DNA of 6,176 bases from Chloroflexota bacterium (GTDB taxonomy: Bacteria > Chloroflexota > UBA6077 > JADZDV01). The position numbers were made by a program, and so were the translations under genes. Of the stretch, positions 1 to 5,680 are shown in pieces (the first letter of the stretch is position 1; each line of letters begins with the position of its first letter). Location: assembly GCA_020850915.1 (NCBI GenBank), contig JADZDV010000308.1, positions 1 through 6,176 on the forward strand, in the 5' to 3' direction. Below the pieces are notes generated by a model. That model was not told the DNA's origin, made no database searches, and was given only the letters and a program-made list of their open reading frames with translations.

Positions 1-624
1 CGGGTCGGCGATGCTGAGGGGCCAGGCGTCGTATGGCGGCTGCGCACCGCGCGCGGCGAGGTCCCCGCCCGCGTCCACCAGGCAGGGGCCGAGATCCACG
101 AGCAGATCTGACGCTCGGTCGGCAGCCCAGCCCTTCGCCACGCCGCCCAGGTCGATCCGCACACCTGGCGGCAGAATCACGGTCTGGCGCTTGGCGTCCA
201 GCGCGATGTCGCGCCAGCCATACGCTGGCTGAGCCACGGAAGAAGCGGCCACCTCGTCGTCGAGGCCCTGGTCGAACGAGCGGTCATAGCCAGCGGCTTC
301 GAGCGCATCCATGATGGTTGGGTCGTACAGGCCATCGGTGCGATGCGCCCAGGTCAACGCCACGTTCAGTGCCTCCCAGAGCAGCGGACTCACCCTGATG
401 GCCCGCCCGGCTCTCGCGTTGAGTTCAGACAGCTCGCTGTTCGGACGGAAGCGGCTGAGGCAGGCCTCGATCTCCTCCATCAGGTCACGGACTCGGGCGA
501 GTCGCTCTGTCGCGGCCCCGATCTGCGCGCTCACAACCGTGGCGGCCATCCGGCAGCCCATGGCACGGAACTCGGTACGGTTTGTGGGAAGCTCCACGGC
601 GATCGGTTCGACTGCTGAGTACAT
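1..624 (-). CDS. apbE: ApbE-family FAD:protein FMN transferase, C-terminal part outside the window
   Basis: ApbE enzymes use FAD to attach FMN covalently to a Thr/Ser of a target protein, usually an FMN-binding-domain electron carrier. The 208 residues in the window show family landmarks: FRAMGC near residue 19 (usually AMGT), SRFRPNSELSELN at 57-69, TDGLYDPTI at 96-104, AGYDRSF at 111-117, IDLGGVAKGWAADRA at 157-171 and VDAGGDL at 183-189. The family is typically about 260-350 residues, so roughly 60-140 residues, including C-terminal metal-binding residues, lie beyond position 1. The ATG at 622-624 is preceded by AAGAGAG with a 6-base spacer. The frame is open further upstream, but the homology begins just after this start. 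No signal peptide or lipobox is visible, so this copy may act in the cytoplasm or be exported by another route. It is the third gene of a minus-strand operon, 35 bases after the preceding stop. The family call is firm; the target protein is not visible. Confidence 0.93.
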   Translation of the reverse strand, partial: MYSAVEPIAVELPTNRTEFRAMGCRMAATVVSAQIGAATERLARVRDLMEEIEACLSRFRPNSELSELNARAGRAIRVSPLLWEALNVALTWAHRTDGLYDPTIMDALEAAGYDRSFDQGLDDEVAASSVAQPAYGWRDIALDAKRQTVILPPGVRIDLGGVAKGWAADRASDLLVDLGPCLVDAGGDLAARGAQPPYDAWPLSIADP

Positions 625-659
625 AGGCGGCTCTCTTGCGATGCTTGCGAAGCGATCGG

Positions 660-1352
660 TCAGCGGGAGGACGTGCTCCTGCCAGCCGGCTTGGGCGGCG
701 GCGCCGGCGCGGCCGGCTTTGGCGCGGCGGCAACCACCGGCGCCGGGGGTGGTGGAGGCGGTGGTGCGAGCGGCGGCGGCCTCAGCGGCGGAGGCGAGGT
801 GCTGGCTGCGACGGATCTGGGCGCTGGCGCTGAAGCCGCCGGCGCTGGCCCGGCCGGTTCTTTCGCGGGCAGCGAGGGAACCGCCCCGGCAACGACGGCA
901 GGCTTGATGGCCCGCGCGGCAGCCGACTGGCTCGCGGCGGCTGACGCGGCGCTCTGGGACGGGGCGGACACTCGAGCTGCCAGCACGGCTGGTCGCGAAG
1001 CCGCGCCCAGCCCGGCATCTGGCGGCGCCACCGGCGGGGCGGTCGGTTTGGGCGGATGCACGCTCAAGGTCGGAATGGGCGGCAGGTCCGGTGAGACCGC
1101 CGCGCTCGGGTCTGGCGGGGCCGGCGATGGCACGTCGATGCTGACGACGGTGGGGATCGGAGGCAGCTCCAGCGAGAGCGCCGCCACGTTCGGCTGGGCG
1201 ACGTCGGTCTGAGCGTCTGTCAGGGTCTGAGCGTCGTCCTGAGCGAGGACGGCCCAACCAACCAGGGTCGCGGTGAGGGACAGCGCGACGATATTGCCTT
1301 TGAGGGACTGCCGGGTGGCGATGCTGGCGTAAACGCGTTGAGCACTCTTCAT
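660..1352 (-). CDS. Membrane-anchored or secreted Pro/Ala-rich hypothetical protein
   Basis: I do not recognise this 230-residue protein. It has a basic N terminus (K2, R6, R14, K18), then one hydrophobic segment at about 21-37, consistent with a signal anchor with the C terminus outside. VLA before QDD (35-37) could be a signal peptidase I site, in which case it is secreted. The rest is low complexity: an acidic AQTLTDAQTD stretch (41-50), two copies of LPPIPT (63-68 and 90-95), an Ala/Ser-rich middle and a Pro-rich C-terminal third with a run of seven prolines (197-203). It ends PAGRSTSSR, strikingly like the end of the upstream neighbour. No catalytic domain or cysteine is visible. The ATG at 1350-1352 follows GGGAGAGA with a 9-base spacer. 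It lies 20 bases after the previous stop and 35 before apbE, so it is co-transcribed. A role as a surface spacer or scaffold for a flavinylated redox system is inference only. Confidence 0.78.
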   Translation of the reverse strand: MKSAQRVYASIATRQSLKGNIVALSLTATLVGWAVLAQDDAQTLTDAQTDVAQPNVAALSLELPPIPTVVSIDVPSPAPPDPSAAVSPDLPPIPTLSVHPPKPTAPPVAPPDAGLGAASRPAVLAARVSAPSQSAASAAASQSAAARAIKPAVVAGAVPSLPAKEPAGPAPAASAPAPRSVAASTSPPPLRPPPLAPPPPPPPAPVVAAAPKPAAPAPPPKPAGRSTSSR

Positions 1353-1372
1353 CGTGTCGCGTCTCTCCCGCC

Positions 1373-2194
1373 CTAGCGGGACGAGCGGCTCTTACCGGAC
1401 GGCCTTGGCTTGGAGTCGTGGCCGCGGTCGCGCTTGCCGTCGTGGTCGTCGTCGTGGTCGTCGTCATCGTCATCGTCATCGTCGTGGTCGTCATCGTCGT
1501 CGTCGTGGTCGCGCTTCGATTCGCTCGAGTCCTTCGACTTCTTCAGCCGCTCCGTCGGACGGGGCGCTGCCGGCCCGGGGGGCGGCGGGTACGCGGGCAG
1601 CAGGGCAGCCTGGACCGGCGGCAACGGTGACGTTGGCGCTGGATCGGGACGCTGCGAACCGTCGGGGGCGCTCGAACGCTTCGTGAGGGACGAGTCGCCA
1701 CGGTCCGCTGGCGCCAGCGTGGAGACTGGTAGTGCGCCGCGGCTCAGCGCCGCGTCCGCCGTGGCGGCAAATTCCTGGGCCGTGTCGGCGGCCGAGGCGG
1801 CCGGGGCCGCCGCGTCACCGCCGGGCTGCTGAGCCAGGAGCGCCGCGGCTTCGTCCAGCCGCTGGCGGAACACCCAGTCGCGCTCCATCAGGGCGGCGAT
1901 CTGCGAGCGGAGACGGTCGTTCTCCGTGGTGAGGGCGCCTAGCCGCGACTGGCCGTCCTGGAGCTTCGCGTTGGCGTCGTCTATCGCCTGGCGATACCCG
2001 GCCTCGCGCCGCGTCAGCGCGTCGTCCAGTAAGGGCATAGTGGGCGCATCCGCGCCGGGCGGGTCCGAGGCGGCCGCCGCTGCGGCGGGCGCACTGGTGG
2101 CCGACTGGCTGAGCTGCATCACCACCGCGCCAGTCGCGACGAGCACGAAAGCGGTCAGCACGGTCGTGACCAGTAAGGCGGTCTTGTGTGTCAT
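1373..2194 (-). CDS. Membrane-anchored coiled-coil protein with Asp/His-rich C-terminal tail
   Basis: This is a 273-residue protein of unknown function. Segments in order: a hydrophobic anchor at about 5-26 after a single Lys; an Ala-rich linker (32-50); a charged helical, coiled-coil-like region at about 55-122, including REAGYRQAIDDANAKLQ (63-79) and an ENDRLRSQIAALMERD stretch (91-106); a Pro/Ala-rich linker; a lysine/serine segment (about 217-228); a 24-residue tract of 20 Asp and 4 His (229-252); and a basic end, RPSGKSRSSR. The C terminus is probably extracytoplasmic, where the acidic tract could bind divalent or ferric ions. The start chosen is the ATG at 2192-2194, with TAGGGA 8 bases upstream; the same frame opens at 2410, but that 72-residue extension would place the anchor internally. 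It is the first gene of the apbE operon, divergent from the two-component genes. The reading frame is well supported; the function is not. Confidence 0.8.
   Translation of the reverse strand: MTHKTALLVTTVLTAFVLVATGAVVMQLSQSATSAPAAAAAASDPPGADAPTMPLLDDALTRREAGYRQAIDDANAKLQDGQSRLGALTTENDRLRSQIAALMERDWVFRQRLDEAAALLAQQPGGDAAAPAASAADTAQEFAATADAALSRGALPVSTLAPADRGDSSLTKRSSAPDGSQRPDPAPTSPLPPVQAALLPAYPPPPGPAAPRPTERLKKSKDSSESKRDHDDDDDDHDDDDDDDDDHDDDHDGKRDRGHDSKPRPSGKSRSSR
1439..1510 (-). repeat. GAY trinucleotide repeat encoding the Asp/His tract
   Basis: This is a 72-base near-perfect trinucleotide run. On the plus strand it reads as GTC repeats with interspersed ATC and GTG; on the coding strand these are GAC, GAT and CAC codons. 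It encodes 20 Asp and 4 His without interruption. The His codons differ from GAC only at the first base. Such tracts are prone to slippage, so length may vary between strains and may be misassembled. Because the unit is a triplet, length changes would keep the reading frame. Confidence 0.9.
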
Positions 2195-2342
2195 GCACGG
2201 GATCCCTACGACCGAGGTCGTCAGCGTGGCTGCCGGTCTCGCGTCCTGGCTCACCGGACGGGGCGCCTGCAACCCGACTGCCACGTTACGTTCGCCACCT
2301 AAACCGGAAGCGAATCCGACCAGATTGCTGAAACCCGCTCGG

Positions 2343-2348
2343 TATACT
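2343..2348 (+). promoter_or_regulatory. Possible -10 element for the response regulator operon
   Basis: TATACT matches five of six bases of the sigma70 -10 consensus and stands out in GC-rich sequence. No good TTGACA-like -35 lies 16-18 bases upstream, and no extended TGn precedes it, so it may need an activator. If used, transcription would start near 2355 and leave a leader of about 160 bases before the GTG at 2517. Tentative. Confidence 0.3.
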
Positions 2349-2398
2349 CGTTCTGAACCAGAGCCAGGGTGGGATCGGCATGCTGGTGCGCGCAGCGT

Positions 2399-2438
2399 CC
2401 GCGGTTTCACCGCGGCTCTGGTCTAGACCGCGCCGCGG
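2399..2438. promoter_or_regulatory. Three CCGCGG sites, the first two forming a short hairpin; possible operator
   Basis: CCGCGG occurs at 2399-2404, 2410-2415 and 2433-2438. The offsets of 11 and 23 bases are close to one and two helical turns. The first two, separated by TTTCA, could also form a 6-bp stem with a 5-base loop. OmpR-family regulators bind direct repeats at about 10-11-base spacing, so autoregulation is conceivable. In DNA this rich in GC, the hexamer can easily recur by chance. Confidence 0.25.
2420..2429. repeat. Perfect 10-base palindrome GGTCTAGACC
   Basis: GGTCTAGACC is perfectly self-complementary and lies between the second and third CCGCGG sites, 87 bases upstream of the response regulator start. 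It could be half of an operator or chance. Flanking bases do not extend the symmetry. Confidence 0.35.
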
Positions 2439-2506
2439 CAGGTGGAGCGGACGTACCCGAGCCGGATGAACGCACACGGCACAGCAGCAAGCCGCGATAG
2501 GCGGCC

Positions 2507-2510
2507 AGGG
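2507..2510 (+). promoter_or_regulatory. Ribosome binding site fixing the GTG start of the response regulator
   Basis: AGGG sits 6 bases before the GTG at 2517-2519. It supports that start over the in-frame ATGs at 2442 and 2466, which would add 25 or 17 residues before the receiver domain that have no family counterpart. Confidence 0.7.
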
Positions 2511-2516
2511 ATCAGC

Positions 2517-3197
2517 GTGACACGACTACTGGTGGTGGAGGACGAGCCGCGCCTCGGCTCATCGCTCGAGCAGGGACTCGCGGAGGCGCACTACACGGTC
2601 GATCTGGCGACGGACGGCGAGGAGGCGCTGAGCTTCGCGGACACCTCCGAGTACGACGCCGTTGTCCTGGACCTCCTCCTCCCGCGGGTTGACGGGCTCG
2701 AGGTCTGTCGACGCCTGCGAGCGAGGGGCTTCGCGTCGCCGATCCTGCTGCTGACGGCGCGCGACGCCGTGGAGGACCGCGTCCAGGGGCTGGACAGCGG
2801 CGCGGACGACTATCTCACCAAGCCGTTCGCCTTCGCCGAACTGCTGGCCCGGCTCCGAGCCCTGCTTCGGCGCGACTCCGCCAACAAGGAGCCGGTCCTG
2901 CGCGTCTCCAGGCTGACGCTCGATCCGGCTTCCCACATCGTCCGCTGGGGCAGCGCCGACATCGACCTGACGGCGCGCGAGTACCGCGTCCTCGAGACGC
3001 TGCTGCGGCATCCGGGCTGGATCGTGAGCCGGGATGCCATCATCGAGAGCGTCTGGGGCTTCGACTATCCGGACTCCTCCAACCTGGTCGAGGTGTACGT
3101 CGGGCGCCTGCGCCGCAAGCTGGCGGAGCAGGGCGCGCCGCCGCTGATCCAGACGGTGCGCGGCGCTGGCTATCGCGTGCAGGAGGTGGAGTCGTGA
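2517..3197 (+). CDS. OmpR/CusR-like two-component response regulator
   Basis: This is a 226-residue transcription factor with an N-terminal receiver and a C-terminal winged helix, the usual OmpR-family length. In the receiver, E8 and D9 form the acidic pocket, D52 (in VVLDLLLP) is the phosphorylated Asp, T80 is the switch Thr and K102 (in LTKPF) the conserved Lys. The PILLLTARDAVEDRVQGLD region and the KPFAFAELLARLRALLRR stretch resemble the CusR/heavy-metal type, a broad group that does not prove metal sensing. The DNA-binding domain spans about 127-223, with LTAREYRVLETLL, the recognition-helix region YPDSSNLVEVYVGRLRRKL and the wing IQTVRGAGYRV. The GTG start is supported by AGGG and family alignment. 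Its stop overlaps the kinase start, so the pair is translationally coupled. Likely targets are its own promoter and the divergent apbE operon, by position only. Confidence 0.95.
   Translation: MTRLLVVEDEPRLGSSLEQGLAEAHYTVDLATDGEEALSFADTSEYDAVVLDLLLPRVDGLEVCRRLRARGFASPILLLTARDAVEDRVQGLDSGADDYLTKPFAFAELLARLRALLRRDSANKEPVLRVSRLTLDPASHIVRWGSADIDLTAREYRVLETLLRHPGWIVSRDAIIESVWGFDYPDSSNLVEVYVGRLRRKLAEQGAPPLIQTVRGAGYRVQEVES
3181..3188 (+). promoter_or_regulatory. Strong Shine-Dalgarno for the histidine kinase, inside the response regulator gene
   Basis: AGGAGGTG lies 5 bases before the GTG at 3194-3196, within the last codons of the response regulator. The GTGA overlap of start and stop indicates coupled translation of the pair. 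Confidence 0.85.
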
Positions 3198-4675
3198 GGC
3201 GCGCCTGGGAGCGCCTGCCGGCCCGCACGAAACTGACGCTCTGGTACGTCCTGCTGATGGCCGGGACGCTGGTCTTCGTCGGCGCCGTGTTGATCTGGCT
3301 GGTCGACCGCTCAGTCCACGAGAGCGCGGACGACTTCCTGCGCACGCGCGCCGCCGCGCTGAACGCAGAGACCAAGCTCGATCACGGCAAGCTCGAGCTC
3401 GACGTCGACTCCGACGGGAACGGCCGCATCCCGCCGATCCTTCGCGGCCTGGAGATCATCCGAGTCTGGGACACCAGCCACAAGCTGGCGTATCGCCGCG
3501 ACGAACTGGTCGACGTGCCGGATGCCGCCCCGAAGAGACTCGAGGCGATCGCAGCGGGCAGCGCCTCGTTCGAGACGGTCCAGGCCGGCGACGTGAGCGT
3601 CCGCCTCTACTCGGAAGCCGTTGTACGCAACGGTAAGCCGATCGCCGTGCTTCAGGTTGGTCACTCCGAGACGGAGATCGAGCGCCTGCTGGGACTGCTC
3701 CGCCTGGTTGGAGCAGGGGGACTGGCGGTCGCGCTCGGCCTCGGCTGGTTCGGCGGCCACTTCCTGGCGCGGCGCGCGCTCTTGCCGGTCGAGCGGATCA
3801 CGCGCACCGCCACGCAGATCAGCGGCCACGACCTCTCCCAGCGCCTCGAGCCGCCGCTCGCCCGCGACGAGCTGGGCCACCTGACGGCGGCGTTCAACGA
3901 GATGATCGAGCGACTGGACCGGGCGTTCCAGCAGCAGCGCCGCTTCACCTCCGATGCGTCGCACGAGCTGCGCACGCCGCTCGCGATCATCCGCTCCGAG
4001 GTCGAAGTGGCGCTCGCTCGAAAGCGAGACCCGTCTTACTACTCGCGCGTCCTGGCCGACGTGCTGGAGGAGACGGAGCGCCTGCAGCGGCTGGTCGAGA
4101 GCCTGCTGGTGCTGGCCCGCGCCGATAGCGGCCAGGCCCTGACCCTCCAGCCCGTCGATCTCGGCGAGCTAATGGCGGACGTGAGCGCCCGCATCGCACC
4201 GCGCGCCCACGATCGCGGCGTGCAGCTCACCGTCATGGTGGACGAGGTGGACCATGTGCGCGGGGACGCGACCTGGCTCGCCCAGGTGCTGCTCAACCTG
4301 CTCGACAACGCCCTGCGCCACACGCCGGCGGGTGGACGGGTCAGCCTCTCGCTGGAGCCAGCCCCCGGCGGCGTGATGATGAAGGTCGCCGACACCGGCG
4401 AGGGCATCGCGCCGGAGCACCTGCCGCGGCTGTTCGAGCGCTTCTACCGCGCCGACCGCGCCCGTGACCGCCGCGCCGGCGGCACCGGCCTGGGCCTGGC
4501 CATCTCGGACTGGGTCGCCCGAGCCCACCACGGCCGCCTCACCGCCGAAAGCCGCCTGGGCGAAGGCTCGACCTTCACCCTCTGGCTCCCCGCGGAGGGC
4601 GACGGGCAGGCAAAGACGCCGCCGCCGCGGGAACCAAAGCCAGGAGAGAAGCCCGTGGGCGCCGGGTGGGCGTAA
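3194..4675 (+). CDS. HAMP-containing transmembrane sensor histidine kinase
   Basis: This 493-residue kinase is the partner of the response regulator just upstream. TM1 is at about 14-37, an extracytoplasmic sensor at about 38-164 and TM2 at about 165-187. HAMP follows (about 188-241), with the typical DELGHLTAAFNEM. The dimerisation domain has the H box FTSDASHELRTPL, with phospho-acceptor H257 followed by E258. The ATPase domain has the N box LLNLLDNALRH (N368, N372), the G1 box DTGEGI (400-405), the F box FERFYR (414-419) and the G2 box GGTGLGLAI (429-437). All key residues are present, so it should be active. The arrangement is that of CusS-like kinases, a large class. The sensor has a DVDSDGNGRI loop (70-79) resembling a calcium-binding DxDxDGxG motif. 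About 26 residues of Pro/Lys-rich tail follow the catalytic domain. The signal is unknown. Confidence 0.95.
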   Translation: MRRAWERLPARTKLTLWYVLLMAGTLVFVGAVLIWLVDRSVHESADDFLRTRAAALNAETKLDHGKLELDVDSDGNGRIPPILRGLEIIRVWDTSHKLAYRRDELVDVPDAAPKRLEAIAAGSASFETVQAGDVSVRLYSEAVVRNGKPIAVLQVGHSETEIERLLGLLRLVGAGGLAVALGLGWFGGHFLARRALLPVERITRTATQISGHDLSQRLEPPLARDELGHLTAAFNEMIERLDRAFQQQRRFTSDASHELRTPLAIIRSEVEVALARKRDPSYYSRVLADVLEETERLQRLVESLLVLARADSGQALTLQPVDLGELMADVSARIAPRAHDRGVQLTVMVDEVDHVRGDATWLAQVLLNLLDNALRHTPAGGRVSLSLEPAPGGVMMKVADTGEGIAPEHLPRLFERFYRADRARDRRAGGTGLGLAISDWVARAHHGRLTAESRLGEGSTFTLWLPAEGDGQAKTPPPREPKPGEKPVGAGWA

Positions 4676-4678
4676 GGC

Positions 4679-5362
4679 TCAGTACACCCGCTTGCGCAGC
4701 ACGTCCGGCTTCAGGATGGCGATCTTGCGGCCGCGGCGCTGGATGGCGCCCTGGTCCTCGTACCAGCCGAGCACCTTATTGACGCTCGGGCGGGTGGCGC
4801 CAATCATGCCGGCCAGCTCCTCCTGGGTGAGAGGCACGCTGATCTCGATCCCCTTGCCACCGTCCGGCACGCCGTGCGCGTCGGCCAGGTCCAGCAGCTT
4901 CTTCGCCAGTCGACCGGGCAGGTCCAGAAAGGCGAGGTCGGCGATGTCCTCGTTGGTGCGGCGGATGATGCGCGCCAGGTTGGCGACCAGCTTCTCGGCC
5001 ATCTCCATGCGCGTCTTGACGAACTCCAGGAAGTCCTTACGACCGAGCACCAGCGTCTCCACGGGCTCCATGGCGATCACCGTCGCCGAGCGAGGTCCAC
5101 CATCTAGCAGAGCCAGCTCGCCGAAGCAGTCGCCCTGGCCCAGGATTGCGAGCACAACCTCGTCACCGGTCTCTGATGGGACGACGATCTTCACGCGCCC
5201 CTGGCGAATCCGGTGGAGGGTGTCGCCCGGATCGCCGAGGTGGAAGAGGACTTCGCCACGATGGAACGAGCGGCGGCGCATGCTGCGGCTGATCTGGAGA
5301 AGGTCATCTGGCGAGACGTTCCGCAGGAGTGCGATCCGCGAGAGCGACGCTGTGTCGATCAA
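4679..5362 (-). CDS. CRP/FNR-family transcriptional regulator with cyclic-nucleotide-binding domain
   Basis: This 227-residue regulator has an N-terminal cNMP-binding beta-barrel (about 10-120), a long dimerisation helix (about 118-140) and a C-terminal winged helix (about 145-220). The phosphate-binding cassette FGELALLDGGPRSATV (80-95) keeps E82, R91 and S92, equivalent to E72, R82 and S83 of E. coli CRP, so a cyclic nucleotide ligand is plausible. The only cysteine is C79, so it is not an iron-sulfur FNR. The helix-turn-helix is LTQEELAGMIGATRPSVNKV (178-197). I chose the TTG at 5360-5362 because GAGGAGG lies 6 bases upstream and CRP-type homology begins there; an ATG at 5431 would add 23 Arg/Pro-rich residues. 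It is convergent with the kinase (3 bases between stops) and divergent from ubiD, which it may control. Targets are unknown. Confidence 0.93.
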   Translation of the reverse strand: MIDTASLSRIALLRNVSPDDLLQISRSMRRRSFHRGEVLFHLGDPGDTLHRIRQGRVKIVVPSETGDEVVLAILGQGDCFGELALLDGGPRSATVIAMEPVETLVLGRKDFLEFVKTRMEMAEKLVANLARIIRRTNEDIADLAFLDLPGRLAKKLLDLADAHGVPDGGKGIEISVPLTQEELAGMIGATRPSVNKVLGWYEDQGAIQRRGRKIAILKPDVLRKRVY

Positions 5363-5368
5363 GGTCGG

Positions 5369-5375
5369 CCTCCTC
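5369..5375 (-). promoter_or_regulatory. Ribosome binding site fixing the TTG start of the CRP-like gene
   Basis: On the minus strand GAGGAGG precedes the TTG start with a 6-base spacer. It is the best Shine-Dalgarno in this part of the sequence and decides for TTG over the upstream ATG at 5431. Confidence 0.8.
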
Positions 5376-5457
5376 GTTGCGCGCGGCCGGCGCCAACCGC
5401 CCGGGGCGCCAGCTCTCGAGCGTCCCGCCACGCGCCACGCACCGGCGTGGTCTCTTT

Positions 5458-5486
5458 ACGATAGCGTGTCGAGTCCAAGCCGTCGA
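5458..5486 (-). promoter_or_regulatory. Weak candidate promoter for the CRP-like gene
   Basis: On the minus strand TCGACG (5486-5481) and TATCGT (5463-5458) are 17 bases apart; each matches four of six consensus bases. It would start transcription near 5451 and leave a leader of about 90 bases. It is the best pair I found upstream of the gene, but weak. Confidence 0.3.
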
Positions 5487-5554
5487 GGGGTTGCCGGCCC
5501 CGTGACGCACCTGGAACGTGCTCGTTGCGCGCTGGGTGCATCTAACTGGTCTGT

Positions 5555-5583
5555 TTGACAGCCTTCCGACCGCTCCGTAAGAT
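5555..5583 (+). promoter_or_regulatory. Sigma70-type promoter for ubiD
   Basis: A perfect TTGACA (5555-5560) is followed after exactly 17 bases by TAAGAT (5578-5583), which matches four of six bases of TATAAT. A consensus -35 at ideal spacing is notable in GC-rich DNA. The start would be near 5590, giving a leader of about 98 bases before the ATG at 5688. It points at ubiD and nothing else in the window. Confidence 0.65.
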
Positions 5584-5672
5584 GGCCACGAATAGCACGC
5601 CCTCCTCCCTGAGCTGTCGCCGGCCGCCAGATCGTCGCGACCGGAGCACTGACTGGGCCCGGGAAATCGCAC

Positions 5673-5680
5673 GAGCGAGG
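5673..5680 (+). promoter_or_regulatory. Ribosome binding site deciding between two ubiD start codons
   Basis: GAGCGAGG ends one base before an in-frame ATG at 5682 and seven bases before a second ATG at 5688. Only the second has a workable spacing, so 5688 is preferred; the difference is two residues. Confidence 0.65.

Larger units (their letters stand above)
2195..2516. promoter_or_regulatory. Divergent intergenic region between the apbE operon and the two-component operon
   Basis: These 322 bases separate two start codons facing away from each other, so both operons must be promoted from here or from just outside. It contains a TATACT hexamer, three CCGCGG sites and a perfect 10-base palindrome, listed separately. 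A pair of CTGAA motifs lies 25 bases apart (2328-2332 and 2353-2357). I found no convincing -35/-10 pair for the minus-strand operon. No RNA gene or further coding region is apparent; extended frames from 2410 (minus) and 2442 (plus) are upstream extensions of the neighbouring genes. Confidence 0.6.

Noticed and set aside
311..907. Plus-strand 198-residue open frame
   Set aside because: It overlaps apbE and its upstream neighbour on the opposite strand; the minus frame has clear ApbE motifs.
673..1212. Plus-strand 179-residue Gly/Ala-rich open frame
   Set aside because: It is the antisense shadow of the Pro/Ala-rich protein gene; Gly and Ala runs mirror the Pro and Ala codons, and the minus-strand frame has an anchor, a ribosome binding site and operon context.
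1439..1510. CRISPR or minisatellite array
   Set aside because: The repeat unit is 3 bases, without spacers, and encodes Asp/His in frame, so it is a coding microsatellite.
1410..1832. Plus-strand frames rich in Ser, or in Val/Ile, across the triplet repeat
   Set aside because: They are alternative readings of the GAY repeat and carry no signals of their own; the minus-strand frame is coherent over its full length.
2195..2410. 72-residue N-terminal extension of the coiled-coil protein
   Set aside because: The extension would put the hydrophobic anchor in mid-protein, and the ATG at 2194 has a good ribosome binding site.
4663..4690. Bidirectional intrinsic terminator at the convergent junction
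   Set aside because: The stem is only 6 bp with a 16-base loop, and neither strand has a T-tract after it; noted as a finding but not called as a terminator.
4464..5558. Plus-strand 364-residue open frame
   Set aside because: It overlaps the end of the kinase and the whole CRP-like gene, both with strong family motifs; the translation is Arg/Ser-rich shadow sequence.
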